Shown: positions 45,555 through 57,035, counted from the first letter of the stretch. The stretch is DNA of 64,000 nucleotides from Diorhabda sublineata (GCF_026230105.1 NC_079476.1:5415209-5479208); one strand, 5' to 3'. Notes: generated from the sequence alone by a model not told the origin. Translations and numbers: made by a program.

Positions 45555-45715
45555 TTTCGAACTTGCGTTTCATTTTCTGCACATCTTTTGGGTGTCTTGG
45601 CAATTCCTCTCAAATTCCAGCAGTGGTCAGCCATCATATTTTTTTCCACCTACCTTGGTACCGTTTTTTCATTTCCAATGTAGAAAGTGCACTTTCTCGC
45701 TCATGTTCATCCAGT
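45555..45715 (-). pseudogene. C-terminal piece of a repetitive insect ORF (partner of 46860-47500)
   Basis: On the minus strand LSTLEMKKRYQGRW is followed after a frameshift by MMADHCWNLRGI. This corresponds to the MEKRYQGxWxxxMxADYCW block near the end of an uncharacterised protein found in many copies in insect genomes. The N-terminal two-thirds of the same protein lie at 47500-46860, and a LINE occupies the space between. Confidence 0.65.
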
Positions 45716-45779
45716 ATTTTTTAAGAAAAACAAACATAAAAATAACTAAATAAAGATACAAATAAAATAAAATTTCAAT

Positions 45780-46855
45780 AAACAGGACAAAATCACAATG
45801 AGCAACAAAATTATTGGTAACAGTAATAGGTAATAATTAGTATATGAGTCCATAGCAAAAATTAAACAAGTATATTATTATTAGAATAATCGTTTACAGT
45901 GTAGAAGGCTCTTTCCAGGAAATATGGCCACAAATTATTGCGGAATGCGGGAAAAGATTATATCGATTTGATTTTAATTGGCAAGTGATTGGGCATTTTT
46001 TTGCATTGTAAAATATTCAACCCTTAACTAATTCTGAACGTAAATATCGGAGATGCGACTCAATAAGGGCATAATAAATTGTTAAGGAGGTGGATAATTT
46101 CAGATCTTTGGAAACTAATCTCAGCACAAAACTGGAGACAGAGAAGATTAGAATCGTACCATGATTTAAGAGTGATTAGGTCACTAGATATGGTCCTATG
46201 AAGTGCCGCGAGATCAGGGCTGCTCCAAGACAAACTAGTGTCGTCTGCAAATAGACATTTTTTACCACTGACGTCTCGATAGGCGTTTATAAACAGAAAA
46301 AACAAAATAGGGAATTGTACTAAACTTTGGGGCACTCCATATTCTATTGGCTTGCAAGATGACATCGTTGTATCAACTCTTACAAGCTGTTGATAAGGTA
46401 TGACTTAAACCATGAGAAAGCCGCCTCAAGGCAATAGGGAAAAGTGCCATTTTGAAATGAAACGTTAATTAAAGTGGTAGGGTGATTTAATGTGCAATCG
46501 AACATACTCGAAAACATTTTTGATGTAAGTCCAGCAATTCCAGATGAATATTAATTTTTTATGTCATTAATTGTACTTCCAAGCTCTGCTAAAACTACGG
46601 ACATAAAGAAGAAACTGCGTAAGTTAGCATTTTAGCATCGGGGAGATGTGAAAGCGGATCATGAGAAGGAGCTAAAGAATTTAATAAAGTTTTGGCTACA
46701 TAAACAAAGTAATTATTGAGTTTATTAGTTGAAGTAGAGATTATGCTCGATGAAGAAGCCTTATTTCATTCACAATGGATCAAGTTTCTTTAGAAATTAT
46801 AATAAATATCTTTGGCAGCTTTTATTGTCTAAATTTGTCCGTATAATTTTTGAAG
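45780..46855 (-). pseudogene. jockey-type LINE fragment (RT) inserted into a repetitive ORF
   Basis: The minus strand encodes CLEAAFSWFKSYLINS (about 46430-46385), SCKPIEYGVPQS (about 46360-46325), LFADDTSLSWSSPDLAALHR (catalytic FADD, about 46265-46200), LKSWYDSNLLCL, and after frameshifts a YYALIESHLRY block. This is the RT palm and thumb of jockey-clade LINEs, related to 55540-56010. VPQS lacks the usual GSVLG continuation. The 3' end lies near 45780-45725. It separates two halves of another ORF family. Confidence 0.75.
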
Positions 46856-46859
46856 GTGA

Positions 46860-47500
46860 CACTATCCGAGAATTACCTTAGGTGAGATAAAGATCGCATG
46901 CTCTTTGCAGATATACGTAAAGCTTTGGAGTAATATTTTGTATATCGGGATCTTTATTGTTGCCATCCAAGCTAGTTTTTCTCTCTGGTTCATACTTCTT
47001 TCAAAATTTGCGTTCTCCATCAAAATTCGGATTTGTGGACCCACGAAACTCCCACCTTAAGATACAATTGAAGCGGGCGTTTTATTTTGCTGAAGCAGTT
47101 ACAAATTGCGCCATCAATCCGAACTTTACGTGCAACGGTGGTAGCAAAATCTTCTTAAAGCCAATAAACGATTCATGCAGGATGTCTTCCATACCAGATA
47201 CAAAATTTTGACGTCTCGTTCGCATAAGAAGCACGGCATTTTCGTATAACACTTGTTTTGACCCAGCAGAAGGCATATCATGTTGAAATCGCCACACACA
47301 AGCCATTTGAGCCCCGCATATTTGATGTTGCCCAATAGGGTTCCTACATTTTCATATGTTTCTTTCAAATGTACTAACTGGGCAACTGGAAGAGAATCGG
47401 TCAAGGAATCGATCAAAAGTCTCCACTCAGACGTTTCGTAAATGATTCCAAATTATTTCATTAGATCTGGATTATCACAGCAGAGCACCATTGAATGTTT
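46860..47500 (-). pseudogene. Uncharacterised repetitive insect ORF, N-terminal and central part
   Basis: On the minus strand: EWRLLIDSLTDSLPVAQLVH, LKWLVCGDFNMICLLLGQNK (about 47300-47245), a CFLCERDV Cys pair, then in other frames LLALRRFCYHRCT or its shifted form LPPLHVKFGLMAQFVTA, and SFVGPQIRILMENANFERSM (about 47050-46990). These blocks match a protein family found repeatedly as orphan genes in insect genomes (CGDFKxIxLLLGxQxGYTKxxCFLC; LPPLHIKLGLMKxFVKA). Its function is unknown; the copy number suggests a mobile-element gene. At least two frameshifts. Confidence 0.65.
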
Positions 47501-47509
47501 TCCTTTAAG

Positions 47510-48988
47510 GAAAGATAGCTAAATCATTTAATTCTGCTTGATTAAACTGCTGTGCTTTATTGCGTCTTCTTGGAGAAAGAAAGAGAAAGAGAATCGAGAA
47601 AAATAAATGAAGGAATTGACTGAACCCTTGGATAGATTGAAAGAGAATTCGGGATCAAGAATGAAGATGTATGTGTAAGCTATATGAGATGGTTTTGATA
47701 AGATTGTGGCAATGTATGAAAAAAAAGCACTGTCATCTAATCCAGATAGGATATTGGTTTACTTCCTGGTGAAGACATTCTCTGGGGCTAGTGCAATATA
47801 TATCTCAAAATTGCTAAATTCAGATTGACAAATTACTGTGAAGACATGAGTTTTGGGAAATGAAAATATGTTTTTTTCTCACGATATCACCCCATATGCA
47901 ATAAAATTGGATAATTACAAACGTCGGATTAAAGTAATGAGTTTGAAAAAAGGGCGAGGCTCCGTTGTTTGTTCTAACTACGTCTAGTATTGATTTTCCA
48001 TTTGTATTACTTTGAATAAAAGAGAATCATCTTGCGCTACACATTCAGGTATACTTTGTTCAAAGTTAGTTGTATGAGAAGTCTATTTCTAGATTGTCCG
48101 TCATCGAAAAGATCAAAAAAATATATTTATGTTCAGTATATATTTCGTTATCAAATCCATCCGTTATTCACTTTATGGACAATCATCATGGGTCTACTCA
48201 CGACTCACCAAGGGAAGTACAGTCAAAGGAAATAGCTGAAAAGTGTTAAATAAATCACATTAATGTTGAAAAAGTCTACTTCCAGGAATAAGACAAATAT
48301 TATCAATAAACCACAAACTGAAAAAAGATAATATCCAGGCAGAGCGACCATACCAATAACGAAAATATAATCACAAGAAATTATTTAATCCCCTTCTCAT
48401 ATGAACCCCTCAAAGAAGGATTGTAATTACGTGGTAGTGTCCAATATTCCGCCTCCATTACAGCACTACATGAAAGGAGAGCTAAGAACTACTGACTCAA
48501 AAGCTGCACTACGATTTCGAGATTGGTGTGCAAAAGAAGTTAGACCAGCTTAAGAACATTAGTATGTGGCCTTCTGGTACCAAAGTAGACACTGCCAACT
48601 CACCTTTAAAACATTTAAACCTAACGCCGCGAGATCCAAGTACAGCGTCTACCATTGACTACATTAGAATGGAGAATGTGAATAAATAATCTAGTTTTAC
48701 TCGAGGAACCATATTTAAGGAGGTCAAAACTGTTAAAATACTAGACACTCCACTTATAGTACGACTATCACGAGATTTGGACACAGCAAGTGTGTTGGCA
48801 AGCCTAAGAGACATCACCATCTTAAAAGATCTCAGTCTATCGCCACGATCAACCATCCAGTGTGTATTTCGAAGAACACACAAATACTAGCATTAACCTA
48901 ACGATAGCACGTGGACTCCTTGCGTAAATTCTATTATCACTTCCACAACGCCTACGGTATTGGTTCAGTTGAAGTTGAAGTAGACGGG
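47510..48988. other. No recognised gene
   Basis: Protein-like stretches occur on both strands (for instance plus 47740-47830 and minus 48659-48883), but none matches a family I can name. 48400-48900 may be a retroelement remnant. I do not assign it. Confidence 0.3.
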
Positions 48989-49636
48989 GAGCTAGCTACA
49001 AAAAATAGCATCGATTTGGTACACGGCATTTGAGTTCGTGAACTGTAAGAAAATACTTAGTACATCCCCGTATGGCATTTCTGGCTGTTCGTTCAGGCCG
49101 CAAAAAATAATTACAGCCAGTTTTCCACGACGAAAAATGTGCCGGAAAAACTGATGAGGTACACGCGTGAAAATTGATGCATGCTAATGTGAGAACCTCA
49201 ACTAAGAGCGGTACACTAATGCCAGAAATGAAAAAGGTTGGGAAACCCCCGCCAGACGCGATCCAAAGTTCAGGAAAATCAGTCAAAAAAAACGACATGG
49301 TACACGCGTGAAAAATTTTTTTGCGCTTTTTGGGACCCCAACTAAGAACGGCAAAACAGTGCCAGAAATGTATCTGGTCGGAAAACCTTTTAAAAACATT
49401 AAATAAGGTCGACGTAAATTTAAAATCGATAGCATTGAAAGTCGTTATAGTCCAGAGCTTTTTCATTGACACCACTAGAAATATCGTTTTTTTCTACCCC
49501 AAATCAAAAAAAAATCATCGCGATACGCTGCAAATTCGCTGGGTTAGTTCATTTTTCGTAGCTTGTCCGATTTCAAGCCGCTTTCCCAGTTTCTGGCGTA
49601 CCGCGCAGCCGGCCGCAACTCGTCTTTACAGCGCGA

Positions 49637-49687
49637 TAACGCGCGTACGTAACGCGCGTACGTAACGCGCGTACGTAACGCGCGTGT
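49637..49687. repeat. 13-bp CpG-rich tandem repeat
   Basis: The unit TAACGCGCGTACG is repeated almost four times. It is exceptionally CpG-dense for this window and lies at the left of the centre of the foldback element. Confidence 0.85.
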
Positions 49688-50077
49688 TTTTAATTTCAAC
49701 TACGGCTGGGGCAAGTATGTAAGCTAATAATTAAAATGAAGCCATATGAAAAAGCGAGATTATTAGCAGCCATTATAGGAACATTTTTAACCTTATTTTT
49801 TTTGTATTTGAATAAAAAAGAGCGTTGTTGATTTCAACATAAGACGTTACTTTGAAGTAAAATTCTCACGGATTTTCCGTGCTCTCTCGCAGGTATATAC
49901 ATAATTGTATACTACACTCCCGAAAAATTTGAGTCCGAGCAGGTCACATTTTTCGGCACGGGCCTTACACTATGACCTTGGAGGGAGAGCAGGTGCTGTT
50001 TAACTCCGGCGCTGTTAGTCGGTGACTAACGGTCGGAGTAGAGTGTTGGATATTTCGTTCGTTTTATTTCTTCCATC

Positions 50078-50365
50078 ATGATTTCGAGTAATTCTCCAAA
50101 GAAATTAAAGTGTTTTTTAATTAATGATTGCGAAGTGAAAAGTATGAGGAATAAAAAAACTCTTCAATTATAAAATACACAGTTGAATCTTAAGAAAAAT
50201 GCCGTAAAGCATTACACGTTAGAAACGTGTTAAATTTAAAGTATAAAAGTATAGATTTGACGTCGGCTCATGTGGACACTTACGGTTATCACAGTATTTG
50301 CTACAAAAATGTTACTGCTCTATCGAGTAGTCAGTATGAAAGAAGTGAAAAAGTAAAGCCGTATT
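50078..50365 (+). pseudogene. Remnant of a repetitive insect ORF (Cys-type N-terminal domain)
   Basis: The ATG at 50078 gives MISSNSPKKLKCFLINDCEV. After frameshifts comes HVDTYGYHSICYKNVTALSS (about 50270-50330), ending where the right foldback arm starts. A CxxC-like start followed by a GYHxxCYKxFTAL block is typical of an orphan protein family multiplied in insect genomes. Only this N-terminal domain is present, and it is disrupted. Its location in the centre of the foldback suggests it is cargo or the remnant of the element's own gene. Confidence 0.5.
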
Positions 50366-51059
50366 TTTTTATTTGGGGTAGAAAAAAACGATATTTCTAG
50401 TGGTGTTAATGAAAAAGCTCTGGACTATAATGACTTTGAATGCTATCGATTTTAAATTTACATCGACCTTATTTAATTTTTTTAAAAGGTTTTCCGACCA
50501 GATACATTTCTGGCACTGTTTTGCCGTTCTTAGTTGGGGTCCCTAGATGCGCAAAAAAAACTTTTACGCGTGTACCTTGTCGGTTTTTTCGTAGGGATTT
50601 TCCGAATCTTTGAGTCACGTCTGGCGAGGGTTTCCCAACCTTTTTCATTTCTGGCATTAGTGTACCGCTCTTAGTTGAGGTTCTCACATTAGCATGCATC
50701 AATTTTCACGCGTGTACCTCATCAGTTTTTCCGGCACATTTTTCGTCGTGGAAAACTGGCTGTAATTATCTTTTGCGGCCTGAACGAACAGCCAGAAATG
50801 CCATACGGGGATGTACTAAGTATTTTCTTACTGTTCACGAACTCAAACACCGTGTACCAAATCGATACTGTTTTTTGTAGCTAGCTCTTGGACTAAAGTA
50901 GATCTTTCCGCCTTTAGATGTTTCTTGTAAGAAATTTTAGTTCAAATGACACGATTAGAAAAGCAAGCACGATAGTAAGCTCAGCCTATTTCAACTCAAT
51001 TTTCCAAAAATTATAGCCAACACAGAATATTGCGAAGCCGATTTTTGATAAAAACTAGA

Positions 51060-51832
51060 CCACAGTAACCAGATTCAATAGAACTAATAAATCTCATGAA
51101 ACTATTATGATAATATCCACAAGCAACGACTTTTCCGAAATAACACAGCTCAATGATATAATATCTGACAATGTATTAGAATTTTCTATCCTCTACCAAA
51201 ATATTCACAACCTCTATATTATTTGTATTTACAGAACATCTGATGCAGACGTGCATACATTTTATCATGTACTACTAATCTTTCTTAAGTCCTTACATCT
51301 AAAAAGCAATTTAATTTTATGTGGCAATCTCAGTATTGACTTTTCCAGAGTGTGTATGCTGCTCAAGAATGTCTTCAGTCAATTTTTCATTATTTTAGTA
51401 CAGTTATGCATATAACCCCACCAACCAGCACTAAATACAATCCATCGACTGTACCGTCTTTAATTCAGGTTTGTCTGGTCATGAAGCAACTAAATTTCTG
51501 TAAAATCCAAAATTTGAAGTGCTATTTGTAAATTATACCGTATTTTTTTGGGAAAAAATATTCAAACATCCAAGCAACGACGTCCAACAACTGACTGTGA
51601 TATTCTCACTACTGATGTCGACTTTGAATTTTCTAGATTCTATAATTTTTTACTTTTCCTCTCGGACGTATTAAAAATAAGCAAAACAAACATTGATCCA
51701 TTAAAGAACTGGAAAGAGCTTCTTCTTCTCACATAGAGAAATTCTCGGACAGTGTCTTCACTTCAATTAATAATCATTTGGGAGAGGGACTCCCCTATCC
51801 TCGTAATGTTGCGATAGAAATATGGTCTATAG
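51060..51832 (+). pseudogene. jockey-type LINE endonuclease fragment
   Basis: The frame reads VLEFSILYQNIHNLYIICIY followed by RTSDADVHTFYHVLL and NLILCGNLSIDFS (about 51165-51345). This is the AP-endonuclease region of jockey-type LINEs (CIYRPPxS; LxxCGDFNIDF), with the catalytic GDFN altered to GNLS. A decayed APTRISPTSxxxID-like block and a spacer follow to 51832, where the second hAT element begins. That transposon probably inserted into this LINE. Confidence 0.65.
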
Positions 51833-54465
51833 CAGAGGTGGGGAACCTTTTTACCATTAGAGGCCACATTTAAATTAGGCAGCAATAAGAGAGGCCGCAT
51901 AAGCTGATTGACCTAAGGAAGTGACTTTCGTGAAATTATTATAGTTTTTCTATAGATTTAACAATTTATTGCATCATATAGAAAAAATAAAATATAATAT
52001 TACATAATTTTAAATATAATATACATATAAAATAATATAAAAATATTATAAAAAAATACAATAAAAGATATTTTTTTTATTCATTAAGTTAGTGACTTAT
52101 TTGGCTTTGTTTTTTGTTTGACAGTTGGATATTTGGATCCAGCTTCGTAACACACAGCTTTAATTGATCCTCTAAATGTACATCTGTAATTTGCGTTCTT
52201 AAATTTGTTTTTATTTTTGACATGAGAGAAAAAAATGTTGTCTCACAACAGTAGATACTTCCGAAGCAGGAAAGAGCATATTCTCGAGGGCATGGATATT
52301 CAACAGCATTTTTCCAGATTTCTATGGGATCCTTTTTAGCGTTAAAAAGGGATTTGATGATACTATCTCCCCCGAAATCAATTAACTCCTGTTGTAGTTC
52401 TGCAGGAGCCTCGGATATATATATTAAATGTGGTTCAAATGCCAGTTTCATAGCAGGAGTGTGCTCGTCAAAATCAGAAAATCTATTAGTATACTCTTCT
52501 ATTAAACAATCCAAGACACCTACATATTCATAGAATATTTTTTTTTCACAGTTCTGCTCATTTAACATTTTAGCTAGTTCCGGGAAGTGTTGTGCAGTTG
52601 GTTCCGATCGACAATGCAATGTTTCGAAAAATGATAAATTTTTTCTAAACGCTTGGATCTTTTGCCACATTTCATAAAGATACCTCGTTTCACCTTGCAG
52701 GCAAATATTTAAATTGTTTTGTTTTGACATCATATCAGACAAAAATGCAAGGTTTCTGAGAAATACTTCATCTGATAGATCACAATGTTTTCCTTGTTGT
52801 TGATAAAAGTTTGTCAAAGACAAAACCTGACCTGTTGATAGCCAGCGAACCTTGCAGTAGTATGATAAGTCAACACTATACATTTCCTCATCTGAAGAGA
52901 GCATGACAATGGCAATGGTTCTATCCAGAGTGTCTTGCAAAATGGTAGATTTTGCGCAAAGATGTTGCTGATGCAAAATGCAGTGAAATGATCAATTTTT
53001 TCAAGTTTAAATTTTCCTTTTTTAACAAAGCAACGAATCCTTCTTTTTTGCCTCTCATGGAAGGTGCGCCATCGGTGCAAACACTGACTAAATTACTGAC
53101 ATTCAATTGTAATTTATTACATACTTCTTTGAAGTTTTCGAAAATATCGGCTCCGCGAGTTCTTCCAGTTAGTGTACCCAACGCAAGTAGTTCTTCGTAA
53201 CATTGAAAATCTTTAGTTATAGCACGAATAAAATATAAAACTTGTGCCGAATCTGTTTTATCAGTGCTTTCATCTGAACCAATTGAAAAATAAACATCTT
53301 CATTTTGTATAATTGTATGAAGTTGCTCTATTACATTTTGCACTAATTCGTACTGTCGATATGTTACAGTTTTTCTGGAAAGAGGTAATTGTTTGTATCT
53401 GTCGACATTTCTTGGATCTAACATACTCACTGCTTCAACAATACATTCTTTGCTGCGGAATTTTGATTTACAAAGACACTAAAAGATGCCTACTGATGAT
53501 GCTTCTCATTTTTCAACTTTTGAAGAGCAGCTTTTCGTGATTCACCTTCTAAAGCGAAATGTTCTTTACGAGTCAAGTAGTGTTTATTTGTATTCGCTTT
53601 TTTTTTAGTACTTAAGACTGTATTGCACGACAAACCCATCATTTTATCTTTCTCAGCAGTAAAGAATCTAAAAATCTAACTCCCATTCTACATTAAACGT
53701 TTTGTTTTCATTACCTAATTTTCTTCTCTTACTATTTGACATGATGGATAAAAAAACGAATATCAAATAATATCTTTAACAAAGTGTATACTTTCTAGAA
53801 ATACAATAAAACTGTGTAATTGTTATAAGCACGCGCTGTTAACTACAGTTTGCTGAAGATCGCAACAGGGAAGCGTTGAGAGATGCGAGTCAGAGAAGCC
53901 AAAGCAAGGTGTGACACTCAAACGGGAGATCTGAAGCCGAGTTTTGTTTACTTCTTAGACAAGGTAGTTGGCGCTTCCAGCGCTACTTTAATTTTTTTTG
54001 CAAAGACAATCAGCTGACTAATGAATTGCTCTGTGTAATCGATGATGTAACCAATCAATATCGATGTAAACATATGGTCTGCTAGCATGTGGCTGCTCTG
54101 TATGACAAATTTTGTAAATAGTATTTTGTAATTTTACTTTATTTTCAAATAAATATTACATAGAACATTATTCGTTTCTTTTAGATATGTAAATTACATA
54201 AACAATGTAGAATTTTCAGTAAAGTGTAAAATTATTTATTTGGATATAAAGCCAACATTTCGGCAATACTCTGAAAGAAGTATAATTGATTTCTGAAATT
54301 CTGAAATATCCGAATAAAGAATTTTTCAATTACCTGACAATTCTACAATTTTTTAATTCCCAATATTTCTTCTAAATGAAAAAAGAAAAAACACTCTACC
54401 ATTTTGTACTAGGTGGCAAAGGGCCGCACAAGAATCTCGCGGAGGCCGCAGGTACCCAACCTATG
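51833..54465 (-). mobile_element. Second hAT transposon (Charlie/GTF2IRD2-like)
   Basis: The ends CAGAGGTGGGGAACC (51833) and the inverted CATAGGTTGGGTACC (to 54465) match at 12 of 15 positions. Both are followed by GGCC-rich subterminal sequence (AGAGGCCACA, GGGCCGCACA), as in Charlie-type hATs. The immediate 8-bp flanks do not match, so the duplication has decayed or a border is off by a few bases. Length 2633 bp. Confidence 0.75.
52089..53743 (-). pseudogene. hAT transposase (GTF2IRD2-like), nearly complete but frameshifted
   Basis: The ATG at 53743 starts MSNSKRRKLGNENKTFNVEW, followed by a BED-finger region (CNTVLST ... KHYLTRKEH, about 53635-53565). The catalytic part is IGSDESTDKTDSAQVLYFIR (about 53285-53220), SVCTDGAPSMRGKKEGFVAL (about 53080-53020), then after a frameshift KVRWLSTGQVL (the conserved Arg-Trp block, about 52855-52825). 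The C-terminal dimerisation end runs to TGA or TAA at about 52089 (LKLCVTKLDPNIQLSNKKQ). The last 295 codons are fully open. At least four breaks lie upstream (about 53690, 53490, 53440, 52950). The protein is about 550 residues when the pieces are added. Confidence 0.85.
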
Positions 54466-54472
54466 GCAAAAT

Positions 54473-55209
54473 GAAAGTTTCGGTTACTTTTTCTGATCAA
54501 CAAGTTGTATCACCTTTGTCACCAATCAAATTTAATAAAATATTAATTGATGGTGCATCATTAGTGCATCTAACGGTAGAAGCTCATAATTGTATTCAAT
54601 TAAGACGATGATTTGAATGTCCTCAAGGTGGAAATAAGGCAGACTTAGTTGAGAGGTTAGATCACAATTTTAATGACAAGTAAAACTGCATTCCTCTATG
54701 AATACTTCAAAAAAATTTTGACCACTAAAATTGATTGTAAATTTTTTAGGGTAAAGAACCCGATTCGTAACCCGGTAGATCCAAGTCTAGACAAAGGAAA
54801 GTGGTTGAAGCTAGAACAAGACAAGCAACAAAATCGTCAAGAAGTAAATAATAGTCCTTTGTTGTGTTTCCCAATTGTATGGCAAAAATTTCCATCAACA
54901 AGTTTGCCAAACTTATTTGATGAATCTTCTATCTATCACTATCTGATTTCATCTTGCATAGTAGAGAAAGAAAATTATAATTCTTGTGATGATGATGAAG
55001 AAAATAATGAGTCAAACATTTTAGATTACAGTACAGCAAAATCTATAAAAAGAGGGAAGCTATATGTTGACAGTAATCATCATATTACCGATATTTTTGA
55101 TTCCATCACGTCTCAAAATATTTATTGTTCGAAAATCCCTTGGAACCGACCATCACCTCGACCACAACGCTTAACCCACAAATCACAACTGGAACAACTG
55201 TTTAAATGA
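54473..55209 (+). pseudogene. N-terminal half of an uncharacterised SWIM/YqaJ-type repetitive ORF
   Basis: The first part from the ATG at 54473 is short and ends with a SAP-like segment (RRxFECPQGGNKADLVERL) broken by TGA at 54609. A second frame (54673-55209, 178 codons) encodes WQKFPSTSLPNLFDESSIYH followed by YLISSCIV, an acidic tract (DDDEENNES) and STAKSIKRGKLYVDSNHHI. These blocks match the start of insect proteins that continue with a SWIM-type zinc finger and a YqaJ nuclease. The SWIM and nuclease parts are absent; the frame ends with a basic Pro-rich segment. It begins 8 bases after the end of the hAT element. Confidence 0.55.
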
Positions 55210-55540
55210 TTCTTCACTATTGTTTTAATATGTTTTTCACAGTATTCCAAACAAGGTTTTGGGAAACGAAAAAATATTGATTTTCTAAAAAAGATTTACT
55301 TTACTTTACCGCATAATCCATAACATGTTTTTTTGCACCCTTTTTTATTAGTAACATTTTTCATTTCAATAAAAATGATTGTTAATTTTTTATTTATAAA
55401 TATACGTTTTTAACAGATAAGCAATTTTCGTGTTTCGTATGTTTATTTGTAAAGTGTCCGAAAAACATGGCGGAATTTGAGACATGCCCAGAAAATATTT
55501 TTAACTATTAAAAGATCTATTGTAAATTATCTAAGAAATA
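55210..55540. other. AT-rich stretch, nothing recognised
   Basis: No coding signal or repeat recognised between the SWIM-type ORF and the LINE fragment. Confidence 0.4.
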
Positions 55541-56010
55541 AGGATTCTTCGTCGAGCCAAATCTCTCCGTCACCTGATAACCGTAAGAATTTCCTTTTTT
55601 GTAGTTTAATTAGAGCTTCGCAGTACAATTAATGACATTAAAAATAAATCCTCATTTGGTACCGATGGGCTCACATGCCGGAAACATATTAAATCACTTT
55701 ACCACATTTCTTGTTCATAGAGAGTTTGGTAAAAAAAAGGTCCTATTATTTCTATTTAAACATAAAATACTTACTACCCATCAATTTGGATGTTTAAGGT
55801 ACAAGTGATACTATATTCTCCCTCCTAAATAATGTCTTCTCCAGCAGTACTACGGCTTCAGGGGAACATCTTCAGCATGGCTCAAGTCATACCTTACCAA
55901 CAGAAGTCAGCTTGTGAGGATTGATACAACAATGTCTTCTAGCAAGCCAATAGAATGTGGAGTACCCCAAGGCTCAGTACTAGGCCTTAATCTGTTCAAT
56001 TTCAAATTAC
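55540..56010 (+). pseudogene. jockey-type LINE RT fragment
   Basis: TINDIKNKSSFGTDGL (about 55635-55675) is the start-of-RT block (xxLKNKSSxGxDxL). After frameshifts GFRGTSSAWLKSYLTNRSQL (about 55865-55920) and MSSSKPIECGVPQGSVLG (about 55931-55985) give RT fingers and palm up to the GVPQGSVLG motif, where the copy stops. It is the same family as the minus-strand copy at 45780-46855. The catalytic FADD is missing. Confidence 0.75.
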
Positions 56011-56299
56011 ACAAGGAAATTTTGAAATTATAGATTTATAGGTACCTTAAGGGATATTATAATTTAAACATTCTTTCCTTCCAATACAACAGTTAAATTT
56101 GCCGTCTGCATTGTCAGAAAACTTATTGATAATTGAGGCTGCAAGCAACTTATTTGTTAGATTTCAATTTCAACTAGTGCTCTGCAGCAGTGACTATGTG
56201 GATAATTATAACTTCGTCATAAAATCAATCAATACTTATGTTGTCGAAGGTATACAAAAAGTATCGGGGCACGGTCAAAAAATCAGCCATCATTTCTAC

Positions 56300-56445
56300 A
56301 TTGTTCATAATACAATAGACTATGTAATTTCACAATACTTCTTTCCAAACAACATTGGCTGTGCGTCGACCCTTTGGTTTAATATCTACCTTGACATTTC
56401 TGAACGATTTCCTACGTGATAGGGCTACATACAACTCTGTAGCTA
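56300..56445 (-). pseudogene. Helitron/PIF1-type helicase C-terminal end
   Basis: On the minus strand ELYVALSRRKSFRNVKVDIK followed by PKGRRTANVVWKEVL and a stop (about 56437-56325) matches the final helicase motif and C-terminus of Helitron Rep-helicases (GQLYVALSRxxSFxNxKV ... NVVxxEVL). In intact Helitrons this enzyme unwinds DNA for rolling-circle transposition. Everything upstream of the last motif is replaced by the tandem array that starts at 56433. Confidence 0.7.
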
Positions 56446-57035
56446 TATTAGAATCTGAGATATAGATCTTTGAATGTAGAAAAATTGCCAAAAACCTACA
56501 AAAATCCATAACTCCACATTGAATGTCCGCGCCTAGCTCCTCTCCAACTCAACCGATTTAAGTGTTCAAAAACTCAAAAGAAAAAAGGTGTTTCAGCGAG
56601 TGTTCTTAAACCAAAACGAACTCTGTAGCTATATTAGAACCTGAGATATAGATCTTTGAATGTAGAAAAATTGCCAAAAACCTACAAAAATCCATAACTC
56701 CACTTTGAATGTCCGCGCCTAGCTCCTCTCCAACTCAACCGATTTAAGTGTTCAAAAACTCAAAAAAAAGAGAGTGTTTCAGCGAGTGTTCTTAAATCAA
56801 AACGAACTCTGTAGCTATATTAGAACCTGAGATATAGATCTTTGAATGTAGAAAAATTGCCAAAAACCTACAAAAATCCATAACTTCACATTGAATGTCC
56901 GCGCCTAGCTCCTCTCCAACTCAACCGATTTAAGTGTTCAAAAACTCAAAAGAAAAAAGGTGTTTCAGCGAGTGTTCTTAAACCAAAACGAAGTCTCTAT
57001 CTTGAATAGAACCTGAGATATCGAGGATAGAACGT
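56433..57035. repeat. Tandem array with a 186-bp period
   Basis: Three units (56433-56618, 56619-56804, 56805-56990) are nearly identical. Each starts AACTCTGTAGCTATATTAGA and includes AATGTCCGCGCCTAGCTCCT and AACTCAACCGATTTAAGTGT. A diverged fourth start follows at 56991. The first unit overlaps the end of the Helitron helicase frame, so the array probably arose inside a Helitron. Confidence 0.9.

Larger units (their letters stand above)
48989..50887. mobile_element. Foldback element with about 525-bp inverted arms
   Basis: 48989-49513 and 50364-50887 are inverted copies with few differences. The outer end is GAGCTAGCTACAAAAAA; the inner end is ATCGTTTTTTTCTACCCCAA. Each arm has two diverged internal repeats of about 137 bp starting GGTACACGCGTGAAAA (49162, 49297) and carrying TGCCAGAAATG. 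The 850-bp centre is GC-richer and holds a 13-bp tandem array and a broken ORF. No target duplication was found at the outer borders. Confidence 0.8.

Noticed and set aside
48996..49475. 159-codon open frame on the minus strand
   Set aside because: It lies in one arm of the foldback element, is mirrored in the other arm with breaks, and its sequence follows the 137-bp subrepeats rather than protein-like composition.
56433..56990. Regular direct repeats considered as a CRISPR-like array
   Set aside because: The units are 186-bp head-to-tail copies without unique spacers, in a eukaryotic genome.
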